Shown piece after piece: positions 1 through 9,375 of a DNA stretch of 64,000 nt (positions are counted from its first letter, which is position 1; each line of letters begins with the position of its first letter). Location of the stretch: assembly GCA_016787565.1 (NCBI GenBank), contig JAEUUG010000004.1:451827-515826 (forward strand). Direction: 5' to 3'. The position numbers were made by a program, and so were the translations under genes. The DNA comes from Cyclobacteriaceae bacterium (GTDB taxonomy: Bacteria; Bacteroidota; Bacteroidia; Cytophagales; Cyclobacteriaceae). A model generated the notes under the pieces. The model ran no database searches and was not told the DNA's origin. It saw nothing but the letters and a program-made list of their open reading frames with translations.

Positions 1-1
1 A

Positions 2-139
2 AAAAACCCGTTCACCATTTACACCAGAACTGTTCAGGATAAGGATGGTAATGTAGTTGGAGATGGAACACAAAAAGAAGCCCGCCTGGTTTACCTGTTC
101 CCCATACTTCCTTCGGTAACCTATAATTTTAAATTTTAA
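2..139 (+). CDS. C-terminal end of a TonB-dependent receptor (5' part outside window)
   Basis: The open frame enters from the left edge and ends with TAA at 137-139. The 45 visible residues end in an aromatic-rich strand finishing in Phe (TYNFKF), the usual last strand of an outer-membrane beta-barrel. Only 5 nt separate it from a DUF4249 lipoprotein, and that pair (TonB-dependent receptor, then DUF4249) is a recurring Bacteroidota arrangement. The receptor call rests on this context and the barrel-type C-terminus; the plug domain and most of the barrel lie outside the window. Substrate cannot be inferred. Confidence 0.7.
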   Translation, partial: KNPFTIYTRTVQDKDGNVVGDGTQKEARLVYLFPILPSVTYNFKF

Positions 140-144
140 GCATC

Positions 145-975
145 ATGAGAAAGTTAATCGTAATACTTATTGCATTTATTTTTTACTCGTGTGAAGAAAC
201 AGTCGTGCTGGATTTAAAGCAGACACCTTCTAAGGTTGTTATTGAAGGATTGGTGACCGATAAGCCGGGCTATCAGTCAGTGAAGGTAACACGTACAGCT
301 GATTTCTATTCCTCCGGAAAAACACCCCGCATTACGAATGCTAGCGTGGTGGTTTCTGATGACCTGGGGAACGAAATAGCGTTTGTACACAATCCGAATA
401 ATCATCCCGATTCGACCGGAATTTATTTACCAGAAACTGCTTTCACCGGAGTTGTTGGAAGAACATATGCCTTGCGTGTTGAGGTTGATGGTGTGGAATA
501 CCTGGCACAGGATAAACTTTTGCCGGTGACTAACATTGATAGTTTGAAAGTTCAAAAGAATCCCGATCAGGTGGAAGATCCCAAAGATGAAGGCAAGATA
601 TATGAAGTGCTCCTCTTTGCGCGGGAACCACAGAATCAGAAAGACTTTTACTTGTTCAAGTTCTACCGAAATGATACGCTTACTTATTTTATTGACACGG
701 ATGTTTATTACAGCGATGATGAATTACTTGGTGAAAAGATCGATGGTGTTCCGTCTCCGGTATATTATGGACTGAACGATGTAGCCACAGTAGAAATGTA
801 TAGCATGAGCCGACAAGGTTATGTCTATTATAATGATCTTAACTTGTTATTGAACAATGATGGTGGCATGTTCGGATCTATTCCTGCCAGTCCGAGAACC
901 AATCTTTCCAATGGCGCATTGGGTTTCTTTCAGGTGAGCGCAATAGCAACGAGCAGTGTTGTCATATTGGAGTAG
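145..975 (+). CDS. DUF4249 family lipoprotein
   Basis: The 276-residue protein starts with a lipoprotein signal peptide whose lipobox-like end places Cys at residue 16 (IFYSC). The early pattern VVIEGLVTDKPG followed by a beta-rich body with a conserved DDLG-type turn is typical of DUF4249 proteins. These are usually surface or periplasmic lipoproteins encoded directly downstream of a TonB-dependent receptor and thought to assist it. The start at 145 lies 5 nt after the receptor stop, so the two are likely co-transcribed and translationally coupled. No catalytic motif is visible. The biochemical role of the family is not established. Confidence 0.85.
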   Translation: MRKLIVILIAFIFYSCEETVVLDLKQTPSKVVIEGLVTDKPGYQSVKVTRTADFYSSGKTPRITNASVVVSDDLGNEIAFVHNPNNHPDSTGIYLPETAFTGVVGRTYALRVEVDGVEYLAQDKLLPVTNIDSLKVQKNPDQVEDPKDEGKIYEVLLFAREPQNQKDFYLFKFYRNDTLTYFIDTDVYYSDDELLGEKIDGVPSPVYYGLNDVATVEMYSMSRQGYVYYNDLNLLLNNDGGMFGSIPASPRTNLSNGALGFFQVSAIATSSVVILE

Positions 976-1031
976 AATGACAATGCTACGAGCCGCAATG
1001 CTGTTCAATTCTCATTCTGCTTAAAATAACA

Positions 1032-1066
1032 GGAACTTCCATTTGCTTTTCCCGAATGGGAGTTTC
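1032..1066 (+). terminator. Hairpin after the receptor/DUF4249 pair, possible terminator
   Basis: Arms 1032-1043 and 1055-1066 pair over 12 positions with two G-U pairs around an 11-nt loop. The downstream sequence is only moderately T-rich, so termination may be weak. It sits 57 nt after the DUF4249 stop and 27 nt before the next start. Confidence 0.4.
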
Positions 1067-1092
1067 ATCTTTCATTTGACAATCTATGTTGA

Positions 1093-4000
1093 ATGAGAAA
1101 CCTCTTTCTTTTGCTGGTGTTGGTAGGATTTAGTGCGTCCGCACAGAATGTTTTAGAGAATAACGCTCCAAGTCTGAAATGGTACCAGGTAAATACTTCC
1201 CATTTCAAGGTGCTTTTCCCTGCAGGCTTTGAATCACAGGCACAGCGCACAGCCAATACGCTGGAACACTTGTATCATGCGGAAGCACATTCTCTGGGTA
1301 CAGAACCAAAAAAGATTTCTGTTATTCTTCAGAATCAATCCTCTGTCTCCAATGGATTTGTCTCAATTCTTCCGCGTAGATCCGAATTCTATACCATGCC
1401 GGCCCAGGATTACAACTTTATCGGAACCAACGATTGGCTCACATTGCTGGCCTCGCACGAATACCGGCACGTGGTTCAGTATCAACATGCTACCCGTGGT
1501 TTTAACAAGTTTTTGTATTTGCTATTTGGTTCACCAACGTTAGCGGGCATGGCTCAGGTATCGGCACCTCAATGGTTTTGGGAGGGTGATGCAGTGGTTA
1601 CCGAAACTGCCTTTACGCAAAGCGGACGGGGTCGCATACCAAATTTTGGTCTGGTGTTCCGAACGAATCTTTTAGAAGGAAGGGAGTTTAACTATCATAA
1701 GCAATACCTGCGATCGTATAAACATAATATTCCCGATCACTATGTACTAGGTTATCACATGGTAAGTTATCTGCGCAGAAGAACAAATGACGCGGAGATA
1801 TGGGGTAAGATATCAGCGCGTTCGTGGAGTGTGCCGTTCATTCCGTTCGCCTTTTCAAATGCCATAAAAAAGGAATCTGGTTTATACGTAACGGATTTAT
1901 ACAAAGCCATGGCAGCTGATTTTAAAAAGGAATGGCAGAATGAGATTGATCAGTTGCAACTTACACCATTTGAGCAGGTAACGCAGCGTAGCTCGAAGGC
2001 ATACACGGATTATTTATATCCGCAGCCGATGGAGGACGGACGAATTTTGGTGATGAAACGCGGCATTGGTGATATCGCGCAGTTTGTATTTCTGAAAGAT
2101 GGAAAGGAACAAAAAGCATTTATTCCGGGTGTAGTCAATAGCACCGGAATGATTTCCGTTGCGGGCAATAAAGTACTGTGGAATGAATACGGTTATAATC
2201 CGCGCTGGCGCGTAAAAACGTATTCGCTTATCAAGGCTTATGATACCTATACCGGGGAAAAACGGATTGTAGGATCAAGGCATGAGCGCTATGCCGGTTC
2301 GGCATTGTCGCCTGATGGCTATCAGGTAGTAACAGTCCGTTCGGGTACAGATTACCAGCACAGGCTTTTGATACTGGATTATTTTAGTGGGAAAGTAATG
2401 CAGGAATTCGCCAATCCGGGGAATGATTTTTTGAGCATGCCAAGGTGGTCGGATGATGGACAAAAAATTGTTGTACTGAAAACAACACCCGGGGGTAAAG
2501 CAATAACCATCATTGATGTGGCTACGGGAATTGAAAATGATGTGCTTTCCATTGGTGAAGAAAATGTGGGGTACCCGGTAGTGGTTGGCAATTATCTTTT
2601 GTTTAATTCACCATACAGCGGAATTGATAATATTGATGCCATTGATTTAGAAACCAACCAACGTTTCCAGGTTACGTGTAGTAAGTACGGAGCGTACAAT
2701 CCAGGTGTCAGTCGTGATCGCAGGTTTTTGTATTACAATGAACAAACCCGTGATGGAATGGATGTTGTCAAAGTCGAGTTCAATCCATCAGGGTGGCAGA
2801 AGTTTGATGCGCGTAAACCATCACCCTCACCGTACCAACACTTGGTTGACCAGGAGGGAAGACCAGCAATGCTGGATAGTATTCCGGATCAATCATTCGT
2901 GGTCACACCGTACTCGAAAATGGGTGGACTCATTAATCCGTATAGCTGGGGATTCTTGTTCAACAGTTCTTTAACGGGGGTTGATCTTGGTATTGCATCG
3001 CGTGATATTCTGAGTACAACATCGCTCAGTGCCGGCTACAAATTTGATATTAATGAACGAACAGGATCCTGGCATGCGGGTGTAAGTTATCAGGGATGGT
3101 ATCCGATAATCGATGTAAACTTTTCAGCGGGTAACCGATCGGTTAACGAAGGCGATGTCCCGACACAAGATTGGTTGATCAGCCGACAGAATGACACGAC
3201 TTTTGTTAATGCCATCAAGAATGTTACGTTTAGCTGGAATGAAAAAAATCTGGAAGCAGGTTTCCGTTTACCACTTATCACCACACAATCGAAGTACCTC
3301 AGTGCGGCCACCGTTGGCAACTATGTTGGGTATACCCATGTTAGCGATTTTAAAAATTCTGAAACAACCGGTCGTTATTTCCCCGCAATTGTACGGTACG
3401 ATACGGTAACGGAGAACGGAAATGACTTCGCGCGAAGAACAATAATGAATGTTTATCCATTCTTCGATTATGTAGGGAATGGAAATTTGTTTTATAACCG
3501 GGCAACACTATCGGCATACCGCTTACTGAAAACCAGCAGACGCGACATTTACAGCAAGTGGGGTCAGGCTGTTGATCTTACGTATTACAGTACACCTTAC
3601 GGAGGTGATTTACAGGGAGGCCTTTTTTCCTTTATCGGCCAGCTCTATTTTCCGGGCCTGTTCAAACATCATTCGGTGCATGGATATTGGGCGTATCAGG
3701 CTGACCTGGGCGATTCTGATTTTTCGGAAGCATATGATGATTACCTTTTTCGCAACACGATACCTGTGCCAAGAGGTCAATCGGTAAGTCGCTTTCAAAA
3801 ATTTTATTCCATGTCGGCAAACTATACGATGCCTGTTTGGTATCCGGATATTGCCCTTGGACCTATTCTGAACATTCAGCGGGTCAGGGCTACGGCTTTT
3901 GCCGATTATGGATACGGGCAGTTTAGCCTTTATCGCGGTGTGAACAGCAGTTATTTGTCGGTTGGCGGAGAGCTGAAGTTTGATATCAACATCATGCGAT

Positions 4001-4095
4001 TTTTACCTCAACTCGATGTCGGTGTACGCTATTCTTATGGGATAAGTCCGGCTGTTACCAAATTTGAAATCCTGATCGGTACTTTTAACTTTTAG
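1093..4095 (+). CDS. Secreted zincin-type metalloprotease domain fused to beta-propeller and C-terminal outer-membrane barrel
   Basis: This 1000-residue protein has a signal peptide (residues 1-17, cut near SASAQ). Residues 122-126 read HEYRH, a HExxH zinc site, and WFWEG follows with Glu164 as a plausible third ligand, the gluzincin pattern of peptidase-MA-like proteins. Roughly residues 300-620 contain repeated strand-turn units with SPDG and SDDG turns like TolB/WD40-type propellers. The last ~350 residues alternate polar and aromatic residues and end in GTFNF, as expected of a barrel of the surface-antigen type. Start at 1093 gives a clean signal peptide. I infer an outer-membrane-anchored protease whose catalytic and propeller parts are periplasmic or exposed. 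Substrate unknown. It stands alone between two regulatory hairpin/promoter regions. Confidence 0.75.
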   Translation: MRNLFLLLVLVGFSASAQNVLENNAPSLKWYQVNTSHFKVLFPAGFESQAQRTANTLEHLYHAEAHSLGTEPKKISVILQNQSSVSNGFVSILPRRSEFYTMPAQDYNFIGTNDWLTLLASHEYRHVVQYQHATRGFNKFLYLLFGSPTLAGMAQVSAPQWFWEGDAVVTETAFTQSGRGRIPNFGLVFRTNLLEGREFNYHKQYLRSYKHNIPDHYVLGYHMVSYLRRRTNDAEIWGKISARSWSVPFIPFAFSNAIKKESGLYVTDLYKAMAADFKKEWQNEIDQLQLTPFEQVTQRSSKAYTDYLYPQPMEDGRILVMKRGIGDIAQFVFLKDGKEQKAFIPGVVNSTGMISVAGNKVLWNEYGYNPRWRVKTYSLIKAYDTYTGEKRIVGSRHERYAGSALSPDGYQVVTVRSGTDYQHRLLILDYFSGKVMQEFANPGNDFLSMPRWSDDGQKIVVLKTTPGGKAITIIDVATGIENDVLSIGEENVGYPVVVGNYLLFNSPYSGIDNIDAIDLETNQRFQVTCSKYGAYNPGVSRDRRFLYYNEQTRDGMDVVKVEFNPSGWQKFDARKPSPSPYQHLVDQEGRPAMLDSIPDQSFVVTPYSKMGGLINPYSWGFLFNSSLTGVDLGIASRDILSTTSLSAGYKFDINERTGSWHAGVSYQGWYPIIDVNFSAGNRSVNEGDVPTQDWLISRQNDTTFVNAIKNVTFSWNEKNLEAGFRLPLITTQSKYLSAATVGNYVGYTHVSDFKNSETTGRYFPAIVRYDTVTENGNDFARRTIMNVYPFFDYVGNGNLFYNRATLSAYRLLKTSRRDIYSKWGQAVDLTYYSTPYGGDLQGGLFSFIGQLYFPGLFKHHSVHGYWAYQADLGDSDFSEAYDDYLFRNTIPVPRGQSVSRFQKFYSMSANYTMPVWYPDIALGPILNIQRVRATAFADYGYGQFSLYRGVNSSYLSVGGELKFDINIMRFLPQLDVGVRYSYGISPAVTKFEILIGTFNF

Positions 4096-4097
4096 CC

Positions 4098-4127
4098 TTG
4101 AAAATCGGCTTTTATACCCTATTTTTG
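4098..4127 (+). promoter_or_regulatory. Bacteroidota-type promoter for the PDH E2 gene
   Basis: TTG at 4098-4100 (consensus TTTG) is followed by exactly 19 nt and then TATTTTTG at 4120-4127, matching TAnnTTTG. Predicted transcription start is near 4133, leaving a leader of about 75 nt before the ATG at 4210. Confidence 0.6.
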
Positions 4128-4209
4128 GAAGCTTAAAAAGATAGAGCCTACTATTCATAAATAGGTGTTTTGGTTTTTAAAATTGATCTAACATAAATCG
4201 TAAATCGAA

Positions 4210-5835
4210 ATGGCAGAAATCGTCAGGATGCCCAAAATGAGCGACACCATGGTGGAAGGGGTGATTGCTAAATGGCACAAGAAGGTTGGAGATACCGTAA
4301 AGTCAGGTGAGTTGATGGCGGAAATTGAAACAGACAAGGCCACGATGGACTACGAATCATTCAATACGGGCACCGTGCTTTTTCTGGGAGCACAGGAGGG
4401 ACAGGCAGTAAAAGTAAATGATGTTCTCGCTATCGTAGGAAATAAAGGTGAAGATTATGCCGCCCTGTTGGCCAGTGCGGGAAGTGCAGCTCCTGCTGCA
4501 ACAGAAGTAAAAGCTTCTGCGGGTGCCTCAGCTCCTGTAGCAACAGCAACCGAAGTATCGATTGATACCTCCTCTATTAAAGCAGAGGTTGTACTCATGC
4601 CTAAGATGAGTGATACCATGGTAGAAGGTGTAATTGCTGCATGGCACAAGAAAGTTGGCGATGCTGTTAAATCGGGTGAGTTATTGGCCGAAGTAGAAAC
4701 GGATAAGGCTACGATGGAATATGAGTCGTATAACACCGGAACACTTCTTTACATTGGTGCCGAGGCTGGCAAAGCAGTAGCGGTTAATGGTGTTTTGGCC
4801 ATCATTGGTGAAGCAGGTGCTGATTGGCAAACCCTACTGAAGGCCCATCAGGCTAAAACTTCAGGAGGTGCAACGGCTGCTGCTTCGAAACCAGCTGAAC
4901 CTGCTCCTCAAAGTACCACAGCTCCTTCCACGAATGGTTCAACAAGTCACGCAACAAATGGTCGCATCAAGGCATCTCCATTAGCCAAGCAGATGGCAAA
5001 AGAAAAAGGAATTGACATCGGTCAGGTTCAAGGCTCGGGAGAACAGGGCCGTGTTACGAAGCGCGATATTGAAAATTACAAAGCCGGTACTCCGGTACCA
5101 GCGAAAGGAGGTCAATCGACTGCACCAGTAGTATTGCCAAAAGTTGTTGGTGAAGAAAGCTTCGAAGAAGTGGCCGTGTCGCAGATGCGTAAAACGATAG
5201 CGAAGCGCTTGGCTGAAAGTAAGTTTACAGCTCCGCATTTCTATCTCACCATGGAAATGAACATGGACAAAGCCATTGAAGCGCGTAAGAGCATGAATGA
5301 GATTAGTCCTGTGAAGATATCATTCAACGATATGGTTATTAAAGCAGTGGCAGCTGCTCTTCGCCAGCATCCCGATGTTAATGTTTCCTGGTTGGGCGAT
5401 AAGATGAGAAAGAATCATCACATTCACATTGGTGTAGCAGTGGCCGTAAAAGATGGATTATTGGTACCCGTTGTTCGCTTCGCGGATAATAAATCGCTTT
5501 CCCATATTGCTGTTGAGGTAAAGGATCTTGCGCAACGCGCACACGACAAAAAATTGCAGCCCAGCGACTGGGAGGGAAGCACTTTCACTATTTCGAATCT
5601 GGGCATGTTTGGGATAGAAGATTTCACAGCCATCATTAATCCTCCCGATGCTTGTATCCTCGCGGTGGGTGGAATTAAAGAAACAGCTATTGTTAAAAAT
5701 GGGCAGCTTGTTCCCGGCAATGTTATGAAGGTAACACTGTCGTGCGATCATCGTGCAGTTGATGGAGCTGTGGGTGCAGCTTTCCTCAAAACATTAAAAG
5801 GTTTGATGGAAGACCCCGTTAGAATATTGATCTAA
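4210..5835 (+). CDS. pdhC: Pyruvate dehydrogenase complex E2, dihydrolipoamide acetyltransferase
   Basis: Catalyses transfer of the acetyl group from lipoamide to CoA in the pyruvate dehydrogenase complex. Two N-terminal lipoyl domains are visible, each with the lipoylation motif ETDKATM: Lys43 and Lys166. Ala/Pro/Thr-rich linkers separate them. A peripheral subunit-binding domain lies at about 255-290 (ASPLAKQMAKEKG...GRVTKRDI). The catalytic domain fills the C-terminal half and carries the HRxxDG signature at His514-Asp518. Length (541 aa) fits a two-lipoyl E2. No E1 or E3 gene is adjacent, so the complex is encoded at more than one locus. It has its own promoter upstream and a strong terminator immediately downstream. 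Confidence 0.95.
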   Translation: MAEIVRMPKMSDTMVEGVIAKWHKKVGDTVKSGELMAEIETDKATMDYESFNTGTVLFLGAQEGQAVKVNDVLAIVGNKGEDYAALLASAGSAAPAATEVKASAGASAPVATATEVSIDTSSIKAEVVLMPKMSDTMVEGVIAAWHKKVGDAVKSGELLAEVETDKATMEYESYNTGTLLYIGAEAGKAVAVNGVLAIIGEAGADWQTLLKAHQAKTSGGATAAASKPAEPAPQSTTAPSTNGSTSHATNGRIKASPLAKQMAKEKGIDIGQVQGSGEQGRVTKRDIENYKAGTPVPAKGGQSTAPVVLPKVVGEESFEEVAVSQMRKTIAKRLAESKFTAPHFYLTMEMNMDKAIEARKSMNEISPVKISFNDMVIKAVAAALRQHPDVNVSWLGDKMRKNHHIHIGVAVAVKDGLLVPVVRFADNKSLSHIAVEVKDLAQRAHDKKLQPSDWEGSTFTISNLGMFGIEDFTAIINPPDACILAVGGIKETAIVKNGQLVPGNVMKVTLSCDHRAVDGAVGAAFLKTLKGLMEDPVRILI

Positions 5836-5848
5836 AATCATCTTAAAT

Positions 5849-5877
5849 CCCTCTCCTAAATGAGAGGGAATTTTTTT
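5849..5877 (+). terminator. Rho-independent terminator of the E2 gene, abutting the hslV start codon
   Basis: A perfect 7-bp stem (CCCTCTC 5849-5855, GAGAGGG 5862-5868) with a 6-nt loop is followed by a run of seven T at 5871-5877. The ATG of hslV begins at 5878, so the T run leaves no room for a separate leader. Confidence 0.8.
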
Positions 5878-6414
5878 ATGCAAAAAATTCATGCAACAAC
5901 AATAATAGCCGTGCATCACAACGGGTCTGTCGCCATTGGTGGCGATGGTCAGGCTACCATGGGAAATTATGTGGCTAAAAGCAATGTGCGCAAAATCCGT
6001 AAACTCCATGATGGAAAAATTCTGGCGGGTTTTGCCGGCTCTACGGCCGATGCGTTTACATTGATTGAACGCTTTGAAGAAAAGCTGAACAGTTATGGTG
6101 GTAACATGAAGCGCGCTGCTATTGAACTGGCGAAAGACTGGCGCATGGATCGTTATCTCCGCAGATTGGAAGCCATGCTCATCACGGTGAACAAAGATGA
6201 ATTACTGGTACTTTCTGGTACTGGCGATGTGCTCGAACCGGATAATCAGGTAGCCGCCATTGGTTCGGGTGCCATGTACGCCCAGTCGGCTGCTCTCGCA
6301 TTAAAAAAACATGCACCTCATTTAACAGCTGAAGAAATTGTGCGGGAGAGTCTGACCATAGCAGCTGACATTTGTATTTATACCAATCACAATCTGGTGA
6401 TTGAAAAACTTTAG
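5878..6414 (+). CDS. hslV: HslV, ATP-dependent protease proteolytic subunit
   Basis: Proteasome-type threonine protease that works with the HslU ATPase in the cytoplasm. The sequence after the start, [16 protein letters not shown], gives a short propeptide and places the catalytic N-terminal Thr at residue 7, followed by the family motif [10 protein letters not shown]. Length of 178 aa fits HslV. An in-frame upstream ATG at 5860 lies inside the terminator stem and adds residues not found in the family, so 5878 is chosen. hslU is not in this window; in many genomes it is adjacent. The start directly follows a terminator T run, so expression must come from read-through or from a promoter within the preceding gene. 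Confidence 0.93.
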   Translation: MQKIHATTIIAVHHNGSVAIGGDGQATMGNYVAKSNVRKIRKLHDGKILAGFAGSTADAFTLIERFEEKLNSYGGNMKRAAIELAKDWRMDRYLRRLEAMLITVNKDELLVLSGTGDVLEPDNQVAAIGSGAMYAQSAALALKKHAPHLTAEEIVRESLTIAADICIYTNHNLVIEKL

Positions 6415-6451
6415 ATTTCAGATACTTTCTCTTAACATCAATCGTATAGCT

Positions 6452-8104
6452 ATGAAAAATATTTTCGTCATTTTGTTGATCGTTGCATCCATCGGCTCTT
6501 CTACTGCACAAGGATTGTTTGCGAAGAAGACTTATTCACGTCAGGATTCCCTTCGCGGATCCATAACAAAAGAACGGATATGGTGGGATTTGCTGAAATA
6601 TGATTTGTCTGTAGCGGTGAATCCGGCTGGCCAATCCATTAAAGGAAGTAATACCATTCGGTATAAAGTACTGGAAGGGCAGCAGGTGATGCAAATCGAT
6701 TTGCAGGCACCTATGATGATTGAAAGAGCGATTCAGGATGGAAAGGAACTTGAGGTTACACACGATGGTTTTGCCCATTTCATCAAGTTGATCAAAAATC
6801 AAAATCCGGGAGAAACAAATGAAGTAAGAATAGAGTTTTCAGGCAAGCCTCAACCTGCGAGGCGAGCACCGTGGGACGGAGGCTTTACCTGGGCGAAGGA
6901 TTCCAATGGAAAAGATTTCATTGCCACATCGTGCCAGGGCATCGGAGCAAGTTTATGGTGGCCCTGCAAAGATCACATGTATGATGAGCCTGACAATGGC
7001 ATGCTGATTTCTGTGAACGTACCCGGTAGCCTTATAGCGGTTTCGAACGGTCGTTTGAAAAAAGAGAAAGTTGAAAAGGATAAGACTAAGACTTTTACCT
7101 GGGAGGTTGTTAATCCAATTAATAATTATGGTGTGAATATCAACATTGGAGATTATGTTCGTTTTGGTGAAAAGTATAAAGGTGAGAAGGGACTTCTGGA
7201 TATGGATTATTGGGTTCTTCGCGCTAATCTCGAAAAAGCCAAAATTCATTTTAAAGACGCAACGCGCACCATCGAGGCGTTTGAGCATTGGTTCGGTCCA
7301 TATCCTTTTTATGAGGATAGTTATAAACTCGTTGAAGTTCCTTATCTCGGTATGGAGCACCAGAGTTCGGTTACCTACGGTAACGGTTATCAGAAAGGAT
7401 ACAAAGGAATGGATCTGAGTTATACCGGTTGGGGGTTAAAGTGGGATTATATTATTGTTCATGAATCCGGACATGAGTGGTTTGCCAACAACATCACCTA
7501 TAAAGACATTGCTGACATGTGGGTGCATGAAGGATTCACCATGTATTCTGAAAGTTTGTTTGTTGAATATTTTTATGGCAAGGCAGCCGGAGCTGAATAT
7601 TCACGCGGTGTCCGGTTCAGTATTGACAACAAAGAACCTTTAATTGGTGATTATGATGTTAATTCAGAAGGTTCGCATGATATGTATAACAAGGGTAATA
7701 ATCTGCTACACACCTTACGTCAGGTTGTAAATGACGATGAAAAGTGGCGGGCAACATTACGCGGACTCAATAAAGAATTCTATCACCAGACGGTAACAAC
7801 AAAACAGGTGGAAGACTATATGGCCAAAAGCCTGGGCTTACAACTGAATGCTTTTTTTGATCAGTACTTGCGCGATCATCGTATTCCGGTGTTGGAGTAT
7901 TGGGTTAAGGATGATACGTTGTTATACCGATGGTCAAATTGCATTGACGCATTTGATATGCCTGTAAAAGTAATCATCAATGGAGTTCCTAAAACTTTAA
8001 AGCCAACCACACGGCCGAAGATGGAGAAGCTTGAAACTAAAGACGCATCGATAAAGGTTGATCCGGATTTTTATGTCTATAGTTTTAATATCATGGGCAA
8101 CTAG
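6452..8104 (+). CDS. M1 family zinc aminopeptidase, secreted
   Basis: The protein has a signal peptide (MKNIFVILLIVASIGSSTAQ), an N-terminal beta domain, and a thermolysin-like catalytic domain. Zinc ligands follow the M1 pattern HExxH-18-E: His337, His341 and Glu360, with catalytic Glu338. A GMEH segment at 300-303 replaces the GAMEN exopeptidase motif, which is common in Bacteroidota M1 members. The C-terminal ERAP-like extension is absent, giving about 550 aa. An in-frame ATG at 6401 would overlap hslV and put a non-signal stretch in front, so 6452 is preferred. Probable periplasmic or outer-membrane peptide trimming. Its stop codon directly abuts the stop of the convergent aminotransferase gene. 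Confidence 0.88.
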   Translation: MKNIFVILLIVASIGSSTAQGLFAKKTYSRQDSLRGSITKERIWWDLLKYDLSVAVNPAGQSIKGSNTIRYKVLEGQQVMQIDLQAPMMIERAIQDGKELEVTHDGFAHFIKLIKNQNPGETNEVRIEFSGKPQPARRAPWDGGFTWAKDSNGKDFIATSCQGIGASLWWPCKDHMYDEPDNGMLISVNVPGSLIAVSNGRLKKEKVEKDKTKTFTWEVVNPINNYGVNINIGDYVRFGEKYKGEKGLLDMDYWVLRANLEKAKIHFKDATRTIEAFEHWFGPYPFYEDSYKLVEVPYLGMEHQSSVTYGNGYQKGYKGMDLSYTGWGLKWDYIIVHESGHEWFANNITYKDIADMWVHEGFTMYSESLFVEYFYGKAAGAEYSRGVRFSIDNKEPLIGDYDVNSEGSHDMYNKGNNLLHTLRQVVNDDEKWRATLRGLNKEFYHQTVTTKQVEDYMAKSLGLQLNAFFDQYLRDHRIPVLEYWVKDDTLLYRWSNCIDAFDMPVKVIINGVPKTLKPTTRPKMEKLETKDASIKVDPDFYVYSFNIMGN

Positions 8105-9289
8105 TCAGGAATTATCAATAGCCAGTAGTATCGCGGCACACGATTCACGGATTTGTTCTTCTGTAATGATAAGCGGAGGAGCAATCCGGAAGCTGTAAGG
8201 ATGGGAAAGAAACCAATAACAGATTACGCCCAGTTCTCTTGCCTGAAGGACAATGGATGCAACACGTTCTGCGGAATCAAAGTCGATGGCAAATAGTAAT
8301 CCGATGCGTCTGATCGCTTTTATTTTTGGATGCTGAAGTAAGTTCATAAAGAGTTGTCCTTTCTCCTCAACTTCCGAAAGTAGTTTTTCTTCTTCGATAA
8401 CCTCCAACGTGGCCAGGGCTGAAGCACAACAAACCGGATTGCCACCAAACGTGGTGATGTGGCCTAGTGCCGGATTATGTGTAAGCGATTCCATGATTTT
8501 TTTACTGGAAATAAATGCACCGATGGGTAGGCCACCACCAAATGCTTTTGCGATTGTGAGAATATCCGGAACAATGCCAAATTGTTCAAAAGCAAATAAC
8601 GTCCCTGTTCTGCCCATGCCGCATTGAATTTCATCGAGAATAAGCAAGGTTCCGGTTTCGGTACATCGCTTACGAACGGCTTTTAAATAAGCAATAGAAG
8701 GAACGCGAACACCCGCATCACCCTGAATGGTTTCCATAATAACACAGGATGTTCGTTCTGTAATCTGATCAATGTCATTCGGGTTGTTGAATTCAATGAA
8801 ACGAACATCGGGCAACAACGGACGAAAAGCCGTTTTCTTGACTTCATTTCCAGAAACACTTAGTGAACCATGCGTGCTACCATGATACGATTTGCGACAT
8901 GAAATAATTTCTGTTCTTCCTGTAAAGCGTTTCGCGAGTTTGAGTGCGCCTTCATTTGCTTCTGTCCCAGAGTTCACGAAGTAGCAGCAGTTGAGATTTT
9001 CTGGAAGGAGGCTCGTTAGTTTTTCAGCCAGCAGATTGGGTGTCCGTTGGATGAATTCGCCATACACCATAACGTGCAGGTGTTGATCAACCTGGTCTTT
9101 GATGGCTCTTACAACTTTTGGATGCCGGTGCCCAATGTTACTTACGCCAATCCCTGAAATAAGATCTGTGTATCGTTTTCCATCAGGAGAGTAGAGATAG
9201 ATGCCCTCGGCACGTTCAACGGAAATGAGATAGGGTGCGCTTGTTGTTTGCGCCATTCGGTTGAGAAAAATATCCTGATTGAAGTCCAT
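8105..9289 (-). CDS. Class-III PLP-dependent aminotransferase (acetylornithine/ornithine aminotransferase-like)
   Basis: The 394-residue sequence has the class-III fold markers: NSGTEANEGA for phosphate binding (107-116), LLILDEIQCGMGRTG with Asp219 contacting the pyridine nitrogen, and the PLP Schiff-base lysine in TIAKAFGGGLP (Lys248). Family members act on ornithine, acetylornithine, GABA or related omega-amines; the exact substrate is not decided by the motifs. No arginine-biosynthesis neighbours are present, which argues against a firm ArgD call. The gene is convergent with the M1 peptidase with zero spacing. Confidence 0.85.
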   Translation of the reverse strand: MDFNQDIFLNRMAQTTSAPYLISVERAEGIYLYSPDGKRYTDLISGIGVSNIGHRHPKVVRAIKDQVDQHLHVMVYGEFIQRTPNLLAEKLTSLLPENLNCCYFVNSGTEANEGALKLAKRFTGRTEIISCRKSYHGSTHGSLSVSGNEVKKTAFRPLLPDVRFIEFNNPNDIDQITERTSCVIMETIQGDAGVRVPSIAYLKAVRKRCTETGTLLILDEIQCGMGRTGTLFAFEQFGIVPDILTIAKAFGGGLPIGAFISSKKIMESLTHNPALGHITTFGGNPVCCASALATLEVIEEEKLLSEVEEKGQLFMNLLQHPKIKAIRRIGLLFAIDFDSAERVASIVLQARELGVICYWFLSHPYSFRIAPPLIITEEQIRESCAAILLAIDNS

Positions 9290-9321
9290 ACCGCAAAACT
9301 AAGAACTCAGCAGGCCCAAAC

Positions 9322-9351
9322 AAAAAGCCCCTTGCTATTGGCAAAGGACTT
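9322..9351 (-). terminator. Terminator of the OmpA-family gene
   Basis: On the minus strand an 11-position stem (9341-9351 with 9325-9335, including G-U pairs) with a 5-nt loop is followed by a U run (A tract 9322-9326 on the plus strand). It lies 25 nt after the OmpA-like stop. Confidence 0.65.
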
Positions 9352-9375
9352 TAAGAGAAACTAAAGCTAGTGGAA

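Noticed and set aside
5860..5877. Earlier ATG for hslV
   Set aside because: It lies in the terminator hairpin of pdhC and adds six residues not expected before the HslV propeptide.
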